The notes under the pieces are model-generated. The model did no database searches and had not been told where the DNA came from. It worked only from the letters and a program-made list of their open reading frames with translations. From contig JAVKOQ010000032.1 of the NCBI GenBank assembly GCA_031835245.1, positions 141,001-205,000 of the forward strand: DNA of 64,000 bases. Direction: 5' to 3'. The number at the start of each line of letters is the position of its first letter. The stretch's first letter is position 1. The position numbers were made by a program, and so were the translations under genes. This stretch comes from Balamuthia mandrillaris (lineage: Eukaryota; Discosea; Longamoebia; Balamuthiidae). Positions 1-10,513 of this stretch are shown here, piece by piece.

Positions 1-1
1 A

Positions 2-898
2 GATAACCGATGGAAAGAAGGCGAAAAGGACAAAGCAGATACTTTCTTTGCAGAAGGCGGCCTGAAAGCGCTCCTTGAAGATGAACACATCCTCAAAGTC
101 TTTCATGACTGCCGCGGAGACTCAGACGCTCTCTTCCACCAATTCCAAGTGGCCCTTCATCCTGTCTTTGATACACAAGTGGCTTACGCAGTGGCCAAAA
201 GACAGCAATTCTCACAAACGCCCATTCCAGTTTCTCTCAACACGTTGTTGCGGTTGTATGCTACTCCGTTGGTGGAAACACAGCAAAAGAAGAGAGAGGA
301 GAAAGCAAAAGCAGAGAAGAAGAAGCAAAAGGTAGACAGAAGACAAACGAAAAGTGAGTATGTGGAACGACGGAAACGAAGTCAGTTGCGGGAAGTAGCA
401 AACAATTATTATCAAGCTCTTCAAGAAGAAAACGAACAAGAAGAAAAAGGGGAAAAAGAAAAGGAGACAGAGACAGAGACAGAGGAAAACAAAAGAACAG
501 ATGCGTTGAATAAGTTTAAAGAAGCAGCGAAAGAGTGGATGATCAAAGACAAGTACTTTTGGAAAAGAAGGCCGATGACAGAGTTGCAATTGGGATATGC
601 TGCGGAGGACGTTCTCTTCTTGACGTTGGTCCATCGACAGTTGAACTCCATTTTGGACTCGAACAACCGAAAGTTGGTGGCTTCGTTATCGGAAAAGTAT
701 GTTAAACAGGTCCGAGATGCACAAGATATCAAGGTTTGTTCTTTCTTCTTCTTTTTCTTCATCTTCATCTTCCTCTCCCTTCTTCTTGTTCTTCTTCTTG
801 TTCTTCTTCTTGTTCTTCTTCTTGTTCTTCTTCTTGTTCTTCTTCTTCTTGTTCTTGTTCTTGTTCTTCTTCTTCTTTTTGTTCTTGTTCTTCTTCTT

Positions 899-929
<31 letters not shown>

Positions 930-1126
930 TATTACTTATTTTGCTTATTTTGCATTTCTTTCTTATTTTTTGTCGTGTCTTTCGTTCTGTTCTTCCTTTC
1001 CTCATCGTTTGCAACGAACAGGACCAAATACGATTCGAAGATGGGGTACCAAAATACGGTTTTAGCGTTTGGGATAAAGACGTAGAATCCACATTAGCTC
1101 TTGCCAAGTACAGACAAAGAAGGTGA
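2..1126 (+). CDS. EXD1/Egalitarian-like 3'-5' exonuclease, 5' end outside window
   Basis: Exons 2-733 and 1022-1126, intron phase 0; the 5' end lies upstream of the window. The segment VFHDCRGDSDAL followed by VFDTQVA is the second half of a DnaQ-type 3'-5' exonuclease domain of the EXD1/RNase D group. The Asp residues of HDCRGDSD and FDTQ fit the conserved acidic positions of that fold. A Lys/Glu-rich linker (about 260-500) follows, then MTELQLGYAAEDVLFL, which matches the third exonuclease motif (Y-x3-D). Family members degrade RNA or bind it in small-RNA or mRNA-localisation complexes; which applies here is not visible. The intron is 288 bases, made of CTT repeats, has no in-frame stop and is a multiple of three, so retained intron would add a Leu-rich block. 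Confidence 0.8.
741..926 (+). repeat. CTT microsatellite inside exonuclease intron
   Basis: TTC/CTT triplets with interspersed TTG fill most of the 734-1021 intron. The sense strand is the pyrimidine strand. Confidence 0.9.
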
Positions 1127-1243
1127 ACAACAATGCTGCCAAACGAAAGAAAACAAGGCGTAAGCATGCGTTTTCTTATTGTGTGTGTTCAATGTTTTCC
1201 TGTTCATATATACATCAGCAAAGTCTAAACAACAAATTACAAG

Positions 1244-2024
1244 TCAAACGCGGAATGAGGATGCATGACAGGTGCCAATCGGCAGGTACGAAGAAGAAGC
1301 AGGAGGAGAAGTCGCTGAAGGCCATCCATGATCCTCTTGGGCTAAAGCCACTCGAATGGGAGGCAACACCTCTCGTCTAGGAACCACTGGCGAAGGCATC
1401 AAAGGAAGTGCACTTGGCGTCGTCGTTGGCTTTGTAGATGGGGAGAAGTACTGCCTTGTTGGCTGTTGTTGGAGTCTTTTGTCCACGTCGAAAATGAGTT
1501 GGTGGTAAAACTGCCTTTCAGCCACCAATTCGCGGATGAAGTTGACCGCCTCCTCCAAGATTGTTCTTTTGGAGGAGGAGGGCGAGAGGTTAGGGGTCAG
1601 CTGCTTGAGCTCCTCCAACTTGGCGTTGAATATCAACTTTCTTTTTCGCTCCGCTGCGTTGTGTTTTAGCTTCTCTGCTCCACTTTTTTTTGTTCTCAAC
1701 GTTAGCACCTTCCCCAAAAAAAAAAATGAAAGGGAAAGAAAGTAGATGAACAACAACAACTCAAGTTGAAGTGAAAGGGTGCAAGCGTTGAGGCGAACGA
1801 ACGTACACTCTTCGGATTGGCACTCTCTTTTTGGGGGGAGATTGCTCCCTTCTTCTGGGCAGGGGAGGCGGAAGCCTGCCAGAAAAAGCGAGGGCGTCGT
1901 TGCCGCAGAGGCTGCCGTTTCCGGGTGGACCGCCAGCCCCATCCAGGTCGCTGCCCTCTCGCCTCGAAGAAGGAACCGGGCTGCGGTTGCCGTTGGAATC
2001 GCGCGGTAAGGCCGTGTGGGGCAT
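1244..2024 (-). CDS. bHLH transcription factor, array member 1
   Basis: Exons 2024-1807 and 1682-1244, phase 2 intron of 124 bases, 218 aa. Exon 1 starts MPHTALPRD and ends RVPIRR. Exon 2 opens with GAEKLKHNAAERKRK, a basic helix-loop-helix DNA-contact region with His5, Glu9, Arg10 and Arg12. Helix 1 (LEELKQLTPNL), a short Ser-rich loop and helix 2 (ILEEAVNFIRELVAER) follow. A Pro/Thr-rich tail contains VLPPIRVALAQ, a motif shared by all eight paralogues. The start was chosen because most paralogues begin Met-Pro and the splice joins them at the same codon. Nuclear location and E-box binding follow from the family; targets are unknown. Confidence 0.82.
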
Positions 2025-2762
2025 TTTACGGTTTTTATTTTTTCAACTCTGTGTGCGGCCGTGCTGTAAGGGGTTGAAGCGATCCCCCCCAAAAAAAAAC
2101 ACAGAATGATAAAGTTAGCCCCGCAACGCCAATGTAACCACACAGCCAGAATCAATCCTGCCGGTCAAACCTCCTGGGAGAACGAAGTATTTGCGTGCGC
2201 ATCCGGTCCCCGCCACGCTAACTTCCGGAGGAAAATTCTTTGAAGGCAAAACGTATCATGAGTTCATTAATTTGACGTGATCAGGGTCGGCATTTTATGA
2301 CCAAAAACGAATGCTGGGTCACCTGAAAACGTTCCTTAAAAAGGCAATTGGACGGAATTAAAACCAGATGAAAGGAGATAATTAATATAACAGGTAATTG
2401 ATTAACTTTTTTTGGATATGAAAAAAGCCGAGCAGGGAAAAGCGGGGGAAACTTGAGCGAAGACTCGTGGCTAACCGCCCGTGTACCTAACAAAGAAAGC
2501 AAAGAGCAGCGCCACCTCTCTTCGAGGAAGAGAGCGCTCTTGTATGGATGTTGTAGCTATTCCCCCTCCACCTCACCCTTGCAAGATTTTTCTGTACAAC
2601 AGGGCGGGGACGCAGCGCTTCGCGAAAGGAGAGCACAGCAGAGAGGTGGATCAGAAATGGTCCTTGTTTGCCCTCCTGCGGCTCAGAGGCTCAGCATGTC
2701 TGTTTCCGGCGTGTATTAACAAGAAACAACCCTTTTATTGCGATGCTGCTCCATTTGTTGTA
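2025..2762. other. Intergenic, upstream of bHLH-1 and downstream of bHLH-2
   Basis: No coding exon is supported here. It should hold the bHLH-1 promoter (reading leftward from 2024) and the bHLH-2 3' end. There is an AT-rich stretch around 2250-2430 and no clear repeat. Confidence 0.6.
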
Positions 2763-3425
2763 TCAAACAAGGCGATGAGAGAAGGAAGGAGGAGGCAACG
2801 AAGCAGGCCAGCCACCGCTTGCCGGTTGAGCCAGAACGTAGCGAATCGGAGGTAACACCTCCTTTCTTGCTGGTAACGGCGGCGGCTGAGGTGGGCAAGG
2901 GAAGGGACCCCTGGGTTGCTGCTGTTGTCTCAAGGCGTAGTCCATGCTGTGGATGAGCTGAAGCTGAACTTGTCTTTCGGAAAGCAGCTTTTGGATGAGG
3001 CGAGCGGCTCCCTCCACCACCTTCCTTTTGGAGGCTGGGGAGTGGAGCTCAGGGATCAGCGCCCGGAGCTCCTCCAACTTGGCGTTGAAGAGCATCTTTC
3101 TCTCTCTTTCGGCCGCATTGTGTTTTATCTTGGCGATTCCGCTGACGAACCAAAAGAAAAAGAACCAGTCAACACATCATAAAAAGGCCTTGTGTAAGAA
3201 CAAGAAACAGAAAAAGAAGAACAACGAGACGCACATCCTTTTAACTGGTATCCGTGCACTTTTAGTCCGCGTCCGAGGCAGCGGAGGGGGCAATCTGCCC
3301 TCGCCGGTAGTGCTCGCCACCCTGAAGGTGGACATCGCAGGACCATCCCGAGTCGCATCAGGAGGAACACCCTTCCTGCCCTCCTCCTTCGAGGAGCCAC
3401 CCTCCTGCTGTTGTCTGTGTGGCAT
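2763..3425 (-). CDS. bHLH transcription factor, array member 2
   Basis: Exons 3425-3235 and 3141-2763, phase 2 intron of 93 bases with donor GTGCGT, 189 aa. Exon 1 runs from MPHRQQQEGG to VKRM. Exon 2 begins GIAKIKHNAAERERK, then helix 1 LEELRALIPEL and helix 2 VVEGAARLIQKLLSER. The tail is rich in Gln and Pro and holds VLPPIRYVLAQ. It is closest to member 1, with which it shares HNAAER and the PPIR form of the tail motif. An upstream in-frame extension exists but lacks similarity to the other members, so the Met-Pro start was preferred. Confidence 0.8.
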
Positions 3426-4021
3426 GTTATCGTTGTTGTTAACAACAGAAAACGAAAAAATAAACGAGGAAAGAACAACGAGCTCTACATGAAACATGTA
3501 AAGGTCATACAAGAGCAAAGAAGAAGTTGCTGAAAGAACCGGTCCTCTTGCAGAAGACCAGCGGGTCCACAGCGGCAGGAACGCAGTGCGCACAACAAAA
3601 AAACAACACAGGAAAAAAAAATAAGGAAAAGAAAGGAATGTCGTAGGAGTTCTTCAGCACTGCAGTACTCTCTCAGGTCGATCTACAACCTGTTTCGATC
3701 ATGGAGAGCAGAGAGGAGGTGATCATGGCTTTAGTCAAACGAAAGCGGTGTGTGACATGTGAGGACCCGTAGGACCGTCATTAGCAAAGCAGCAGTGGTT
3801 GAAATAACAGAAAAAAAAAACAAACTTGTTGTTTGTTGAAGGAAAAAAAAAGAGAAGAGCTGTTGTTTTGTTTTTATTTTCACGTGAAGCGAGATAAGAA
3901 GCAGCTGACTGATAGAACCTCGCGAAAACAGATATAGTGCAGAAGGGACACGTTTCCCTTTTGACCGATAGAGCGGCTGCACAGACCAACCCCAAAACTG
4001 TGCCAAGGCCCTGGTGATTGA
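3426..4021. other. Intergenic between bHLH-2 and bHLH-3
   Basis: No gene supported. A palindromic E-box CACGTG lies at about 3880, some 450 bases upstream of the bHLH-2 start, so self-regulation by the family is possible but untested. A-rich tracts at 3600-3630 and 3810-3850. Confidence 0.5.
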
Positions 4022-4719
4022 TCAGTGCCAAAAAGGATGGGACTGTACTGAAGGAGCATTGAAACGGGTTGACGGGGGTGCTATCTGAGACAGGACCACA
4101 TGAAGCGGCGGAAGAATGGGGAAAGGCGGTGAGGCCGTACCAGAAAGGTCCGCTGGTGTGGTCGTTGGTAGAAAGAAGTTAGGAAAATGCTGGTGTTGTT
4201 GTGCGTGTCCTCCATGTGGATGACACAAAAGTTCGATCCTTTGGTCCATGTTCTGCGCGAGCTGGCGGTAACTGTGGCACTCGGAAAGCAACTCATGAAT
4301 ATGGCCTATTGCTCCCTCGACGATCTGTCTCTGGGAAGCCAGTGGCGGAAGGTCTGCCAAGAGCCTCAGTTCTTCCAGCCTTGCATTGAACTCCCACTTT
4401 CTTTTTCGCTCCGAGGCGTTGTGTTTGAGTCTTTCTAGTCCTCTGTTTACCCTCAAAGGTACAGTTAGAGGAAACAAAAAAAAGGACGTAAAAATAAATA
4501 AAGGTCTGTTGCAAGACGGCAGGGGCCACAAGAGACGTACATCCTTTTTCTTCTGGATTTCGAAGCTGGCATGAAAGCTGCTGTTCGCTTTCGAATTTTC
4601 CTTCGCAGCGCTCCGTCGCTCTGAGCGCCCTTGAGCGAGCGACCTTCCTCAGAACCGGCTTTCCGGAAGTCCTCCAAATCTTTGTCTCTCTCATCGATAA
4701 CAAGCACTTGTGGCGGCAT
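4022..4719 (-). CDS. bHLH transcription factor, array member 3
   Basis: Exons 4719-4541 and 4442-4022, phase 2 intron of 98 bases with donor GTACGT, 199 aa. Exon 1 begins MPPQVLVIDERD and ends SRRKRM. Exon 2 opens GLERLKHNASERKRK, followed by LEELRLLADL, a loop, and IVEGAIGHIHELLSE. The extended second helix keeps QNMDQR, found in several paralogues. The tail holds ILPPLHVVLSQ, the same as in member 8. Helix 1 has ADLPP where most members have TPNL or IPDL. Transcribed leftward like members 1, 2 and 4. Confidence 0.82.
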
Positions 4720-4940
4720 CGTGTACGTGGTTCGCGGTGTGTCGCGTTGGTTTGAGATAAGCAAAGAAAAAGAACGCAGTCTATCTAGTATTGGCCATTT
4801 TACCAGGCTACCGCATGACCAGGAGGGGAAAAAAACAAAAACTGGAGCATAAACTGTCAATATAGTCGGGTAAGTCGGCTTAATAAATGATACGCCCGGA
4901 AAGTGTTAACCTTTTCTGCGATTTTGTATCAGGAGTCTCT

Positions 4941-5093
4941 TCGCCAGCATTGTATCTTTTCTATCTCTCTTCCGTTTCTTGAAAAAAATATAGGAGACGG
5001 AAACAACTAACCTTTTCAGAGTTTTGTGGCTTCCTGAGTAGACCAAAAGCTTTCAGCTGCCCTCGCCAGCATTGTATCTTTTCTATCTCTCTT
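4941..5093. repeat. 31-base direct repeat, two copies 122 bases apart
   Basis: The segment starting TCGCCAGCATTGTATC occurs at about 4941-4971 and again at 5063-5093, with weaker matching to the left of each copy. This looks like an old local duplication between bHLH-3 and bHLH-4. Confidence 0.75.
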
Positions 5094-5187
5094 TCATTGG
5101 AAAACAAGAATGACCTACACAAGAGCTTGTTTTGTAACCAAAGAATAAAAGTTGAGAGAGAAACATGAACACGGAATCCAAATGCTA

Positions 5188-6024
5188 TCATTGTTGTGTG
5201 GTGTATGATTGTTGAGGTTGGGGCTGCTCCAAATCGTGCTCTCGGGTTTCCTTCCTGCCTCTGTTCCTCAAAGCTTTCTCAATGAAGAATACGTGTGAGG
5301 GTGGTATGTCAAGTGGCGGGAGGTCATTTAAGTTTTTTGAGGTAGATTGCATTTTATTTGAACTTTTTTGGTGCAGTGTCAAGCAAGAGGAGGAGAACTC
5401 ATGAGACAGCACCACATGCAGAGGAGGTAAAATCGGAGCAGGGCATCCATTCGCTGATGCAACCGGAGACTGACGATACACGGAATGTTCTGGGGGACGC
5501 AGATGATGTTGCACGCGTGATGAAGGTAGATGTTGGTTCTGCAAGGCATGCGTGAAGCTCCGTTCCATGTCCCGTACCTTTTGCTGGTGCAACAGGTGCT
5601 CTGTTTGGAGCTCCCGAATGTGTTGGGCAGCTCCTTCTACCACCTGTCGTTTGGTGGGCGAAGGAGGTAGGTCCGGGATCACGCAGGCCAGTTCTTCCAA
5701 CTTGGTGTTGAAGACTAACTTCCTTTTCCTCTCGGAGGCATTGTGTTTCAACCTTTCAACTCCCCTGAGCAAACATCAAGTTAGCGCTAAACGAAATGAG
5801 AAAACACAAACAACAAACATTCTTTTTGTTTTGGAAGGTGTTGTCTTCTTCAACGCCCTTCTACCCCGCAGATCATTGTTCAAAGGAGTGACAGCTTTGT
5901 GAAGCCTTTGCAAAACGTTCCTGATGTGCTTCTGATTTACCTCCTCCGTGGTGGCGTTCAAGGCAGGAACCTCAAGGTGCGCCTGCCTTCCTGCAAGATC
6001 CAGAGGACCGGAGTACATGGCCAT
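5188..6024 (-). CDS. bHLH transcription factor, array member 4 (long tail)
   Basis: Exons 6024-5819 and 5764-5188, phase 2 intron of only 54 bases with donor GTTTGT, 260 aa. Exon 1 starts MAMYSGPLDLAG and ends PSKTKRM; no ATG lies further upstream in frame. Exon 2 opens GVERLKHNASERKRK, then LEELACVIPDL and VVEGAAQHIRELQTEH. The motif ILPPLHVVLSH is internal here, because a further 70 residues with a second PPL segment and a Gln-rich end follow it. It is the longest member and the innermost of the minus-strand group. Confidence 0.8.
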
Positions 6025-6862
6025 GGTGGATGGTTTCTGTGTTGCCTGAGCAAAACTCAACGGCAAAACGAGGTTACCCTTGCCGAAAGAAAGGTTTGTT
6101 TCTCTCCTGAAGCAAAATGAACAAAGCTGGTCCACGGTCAACCATTCGGTAAAACCAAACTCGGTTTTGATGGACTTGGGGAGATAGGTGCTCTGAGCGA
6201 AAGCGGCAGCGCTGAACTGGGACGTTGCGGATGAACACACCAAATGGCCTCCTGCGGTTTGACCTAATCTACAAACGAGAAAAAGGCTCGCATCCAGAAG
6301 CAGGCTACCTCACTACATCTCGTCAGGGTCCGGGAGGGTCCAGCCGTTCGCGTTCCCATCGCCTATGTTCTACCACAGTTGTGGGTGAATTTCCATATGC
6401 AGGGATCGCGACGGTGACGAGAGCAGCACCTAATCGGTGGGTCGCAGGCGGATGGCGCGAGCGCCGCCAACCCTTCAACCTTCACCACATTCCCAAATAG
6501 CTCTGCCCCATCAAACTGTTTTTGTTTTTTTGGTATAAACCGCACGCTCGTGAGAGGTGCTTTTTGCATGCATGCCTGAAAAATGGATAGATGATTGTGC
6601 TTTTGGCATGCATGCCCATAAACGGCACTTTACAAAGTTCCGCGCCATACCGTCGTCCGCCGCGAACAGCGTCCGTTGGACCGCATTGGCTCAGGGGAAG
6701 ACCAACGGAACGTCTACAAAATTTTGGATTGGATCTCACGGAAACATCATTACTTATTGATTTCTGATTGGTGGTCAATCTATAGATCAACCGTAGCTAA
6801 TCGGCATTCCTCGCATTGCTGGCGTAACTCGAAATGAGAAAGAAAGAAAGAAAGAAAAAGGA
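6025..6862. other. Central intergenic region with paired GCATGCATGCC sites
   Basis: Contains the promoter side of bHLH-4. No ORF here looks coding. Two copies of GCATGCATGCC sit at about 6566-6576 and 6606-6616, 40 bases apart. Confidence 0.55.
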
Positions 6863-7264
6863 ATGGAGGGCCGCGGCGGAAGGAAAGGGAGCGTTTTCAC
6901 GATACCGTCCGCCCGCCAAAAGCTGTTCTTTTGGCTCGGCGTATCTTTGCTGTTCATCAATGAGTTGCTGCGGTTCCAAACAGGACGGCGGCCTTCTTCG
7001 TCACTTCGCCCCAATTCTTTGCTTACACCATCATCACCCACCACGCTGAGAGAACGCGAAACGGAGCACCGATTTAATCCTCCAACTTGTTCTTCTTCTT
7101 CTGCTTCATTCTGGAATAGCCTCATCTCCCTCGCTCGCTTCTCGCTGGTCTCTCTGTGTATACTCTCGTTGATCGCCAATCAGCTCTCCCTCAGCTACTG
7201 CAGCGGTCACACCGTCCTGTCCGCTTTCCTCACCTGGCTCACCTCCAAATTCATCGAACGAGAA

Positions 7265-7301
<37 letters not shown>

Positions 7302-7576
7302 TCTCTCTCCTTCTCTCTCCTTCTCTCACTGCAAAATCTAATCCAAAACAACACAGATATATTCCTTCCCTAAGGCTGTTGGAATGGGCGCTTCGGTGGG
7401 ACCGGATCTGGTTGGAGGAAGGGCATCCCCTCTTGGCCAGCAACTACTCCAACCTGGCCGTCGTTTGCACGCTGTTGCATCGGCACCGCGCCGCCGCTCT
7501 CTACTCCAGGCGTTTGGCCGACCTGACGGCCACCCCTGCTTGGAAGTTATGGAGCCATAAAAGACAGCTCAAATGA
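6863..7576 (+). CDS. Possible TPR-domain protein, model uncertain
   Basis: The clearest coding signal is the 3' part, where EEGHPLLASNYSNLAVV and LHRHRAAALYSRRLADL match a tetratricopeptide repeat of the kinesin-light-chain type (HPxxAxxxxNLA...A..LY.R). The reading continues to a stop at 7574. The upstream part holds hydrophobic, Ser-rich sequence and a CT microsatellite at 7268-7330 that is probably intronic. I could not find a donor/acceptor pair that joins the two parts in phase. Only one TPR unit is visible, so this may be a truncated or decaying gene. Confidence 0.3.
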
Positions 7577-7601
7577 TGATAGAAGAGTCTTTTTTAGCGG
7601 A

Positions 7602-7617
7602 GAGAGAGAGAAAAGGA

Positions 7618-7649
<32 letters not shown>

Positions 7650-7650
7650 A
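7602..7650. repeat. GA microsatellite
   Basis: GAGA dinucleotide run between the TPR-like ORF and the 3' end of the PARP16-like gene. Confidence 0.9.
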
Positions 7651-7781
7651 GCAACAAAGCAGGAAAAATGTGAGGGATGAGAGAAGGAAGAACGAAGATG
7701 GCAGAATGAGGAAAGGTTGAAGATAGTTCGAGAAGCAAGCAAACAACAAGAGATACTCTTGTTGTCGTGTTGGATGCTTAT

Positions 7782-9456
7782 TTAGAAGTACTGATGCCGA
7801 AGCCGCCGCCAGAAGGGCGTCTTGAAAAAGGCAACGAGAGACAACAACAAGACTAAACCAAGCAACAACAGAAAGTGCATCGAGGGCATTGGCAATCTGT
7901 TTCGAGGAGAAAGGCGTGACGAAGCGTGATGTTGTGTTGTTTGTTGAACTGTTGATCCCTCTGATAGTATAAGAACGTACTTTACCTGTTTTTGGTATGT
8001 AAGAAAGAACATACAGAAGAAAGTTGAAGAAAGCGGAACGAAGAAGGAAACGAACCCGAACGTGGTCGTTGGTTTTTACGACGATGTACTCTTGCGGAAG
8101 ACCTTCTTGATCGCTTCCTCTCAGGTGATCTCTGGAGTTGTTTGTTACTCTGGCCACAAACTCAGGATCGTGCACCACCTCACAACCAACCATGGCTCCA
8201 ATCTTGCCGCCAAACATGCTGTTGGGCCAGTTTAGGCCGAAACTCAAAAAATTGGTACAAACCACCGGATCCGTTGATAGATAGATTCCTAGCCAGAAAA
8301 CACATCAGATAAGGAGAACAAACAAAAATAACAAGAAGAGAAGCAGACAGAGAAGGAGACAGTTGGGAGAAGAATCTAACCATCTCCATATAAGTTGCGA
8401 AGATCTTTGTTGAACTTGATGTCAAGGCCGGTGTGAAGAATGGAATGAAAGTTCTCGAGAGAGCTGGCATGAAACGCCACGCTTGTCTCAAAGTCTTTGG
8501 CCAAAGCGTTAAACCGACGCGATGACACTTTGGCCAAAGATGCCACATCCAAAGGAATGGCTGCATTGGTGTTCCTTTCTTCTCGTTCCTTCGCTTTTTC
8601 TCGTTCTTCTTGTTCTTCTTCTCCATCATCGTTGTACTGAAGTTCAAAAATATGTTGTGGGGTAATGCTGTTGTGGGTAAGTTTGGTTGTAGGTCGATGT
8701 GGAGTGGAGGTTCGTCGTTCGAACTCTTTGTGAGATAGGTTGACCAAACGAAAATGAGCAGCTGGGTTACAGAGAATCCATCGCAATAGACAAAGAGATT
8801 TGTATGGAAGTTGTGCCACAAGATCTGCAAAAGAGCAGAAATAGAGAAAAATAAAAGAAGACCTGATAAGCAATAGGGTATTCAATAAAAAAGAGGGACG
8901 GTGAAGAGGAATTTCACGAACTGGGATCACTTGCGAGCTCATGGATAGGTGGTAGGCTTTGAAGCATAGTTTCCTGAAAGGGTAAGAAGAAAACAGAGAG
9001 AGAGAGAGCATGAGAGAAGAGTGAGAGAACGAGAGGAGACTAAGAAAGATAGGAGAGACGATCATATAAGCGTTGAAAAGTGGGGAACGAGCCTTACCAG
9101 CTGTTCAAAGTCACGTTCCCAGCGGCAAGAGCGAGAAGGCGATGAAGAAGGAGAATATGAAGAGCCACGCTCGCCTTGTTGTTGTGGACGACGACAAAAC
9201 GGCGGGAAAGGGATGCAAATGGTCGCTCGCCGATAATGCGTAGCAGCTGAGTAGAACAAGCAGAGCAGCAAGTCGCAACAAATCGGACTGGTAAGCAAAA
9301 AAAAAAATGAAGAAAAAATTGGTTTAACTGAAACAATTCAAAAACTTTTTTGTTAAAAAAAAACCTTTCAGCAAGCTTTCCACAAATCGCATCGATAAGC
9401 TGTCCTTTCCCTTCATCTGCTGCCATCCTTTCTTGCTCTGGACCAGAGAAAAGCAT
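7782..9456 (-). CDS. PARP16: PARP16-like mono-ADP-ribosyltransferase, tail-anchored
   Basis: Six exons: 9456-9365, 9287-9098, 8973-8922, 8824-8381, 8288-8056, 7985-7782; all phases agree, 404 aa. The N-terminal region (DLLLCLFYSAATHYRR to RDFEQL) matches the PARP16 helical domain. The catalytic core has AFHASSLENFHSILHTGL (His of the triad, near residue 229) and GDGIYLSTD (Tyr). The third position falls in PQEYIVVKTNDHVRVKY, aligned with the corresponding PARP16 strand. The C-terminus (MHFLLLLGLVLLLSLVAFF plus a short basic end) is a membrane anchor like the ER anchor of animal PARP16. An alternative start lies at 9426. An acidic insert (about 8590-8640) is lineage-specific. Likely role: mono-ADP-ribosylation at the ER surface; substrates unknown. 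Confidence 0.9.
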
Positions 9457-9495
9457 GTTAAGAATGCAAGTTCTTCAAATTCTTTTCATACTCCA

Positions 9496-10236
9496 ATGTT
9501 TGAATTTAGATTGGTAACCGATGTACGATTATCTACATATGATCTACATCGGATTTTTTTTTTTCCCTCTGGCCAATGGCGTTCCATCGCCTACACACGT
9601 TTCTGTACGGAGTGTGGAACAGCTCTCTCTGCTGGCACTTCTTCTTCAACCAGTTCTTCTTCTTCTTCCACTGTACGCTCTTTTTTTTAAAAAAAAATGG
9701 TTTCCTTCTTCTCAAAAACTTTAATCGTAACTCTAAAAACAAAACAGACAAAGAATGAATGGCTGGATGACTACTTTCGTGGCAACCTCTCTTCGGCTGG
9801 AGAGCAATGGACGTACCGCAACGGCGTGGTGACCTGCGTGTCAGGCTTCAAGGCCTCCAACGTCGAGTTCCAATGGAACGGACACGAATTGATCTGTTCT
9901 GCTTCTTCTTCTTCCTCCGCTGAAGGAGGTGGCGGTGCCTATGGCAAAGGCGTTTGGAATGGTGGCAGCGGAACGGCCGAGTGGTACTTCCCCGAGGACC
10001 CCTCCACCCCCTTTTGGAGGATGACCTGGCAGAAGGGGAGGCAACGCTTTCAAAACGACTCGATCCGGTGGAGGTCCCCTGTCCACTGGACCTGGAGTGA
10101 GAACAAAGACAATGGAAGTGGCGTGTAAGTTGAGTAACAGTAAGGTTGTTTTTTTTTTAAGTTCATTCCATCCACTTTTTTGGGGCAGGTATGGACGAAT
10201 CGGGGATCCACACATCGGGAGACAGGATGTACACAG
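9496..10236 (+). CDS. Unknown protein with zinc-ribbon-like FCTECG motif
   Basis: Probable exons 9496-9672, 9748-10124 and 10189-10236 or beyond. The start is uncertain. Exon 1 holds FCTECGTAL, half of a zinc ribbon, followed by a Ser/Thr run. Exon 2 is Trp-rich (NEWLDDYFRG, GTAEWYFPEDPSTPFWRM, SPVHWTWSEN) and I do not recognise it. Reading straight through exon 2 gives a stop at 10126, but that stop lies inside a perfect GTAAGT donor followed 64 bases later by a pyrimidine-rich CAG acceptor, so the gene probably continues with YGRIGDPHIGRQ. The 3' end is not resolved. It is divergent from the PARP16-like gene, with about 40 bases between the start codons. Confidence 0.45.
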
Positions 10237-10513
10237 GTGGGAAGCTCCATTCCCGTCTTTTTTTTTCCATCTGGCCAACCCTCCTAAAAACCAGCTATCG
10301 GCAGGAAGCACCGCTCGTTTCACCACTCCTCCCTTTGGAGCATTCCAGGAATGTGTTTCTGATAAGCTGCGATCCAAGAGGATTCTGGGCCTCATCCCGG
10401 TTGTTGGTTGCGATGGTACTTTGACCGACTACCAGTTTTTTTTTTCCACGCTCGTCGTTCTTTTGTTTTTTTTTTATCTTACCACACACTTACGCACTCT
10501 AACAAACGCTGCC

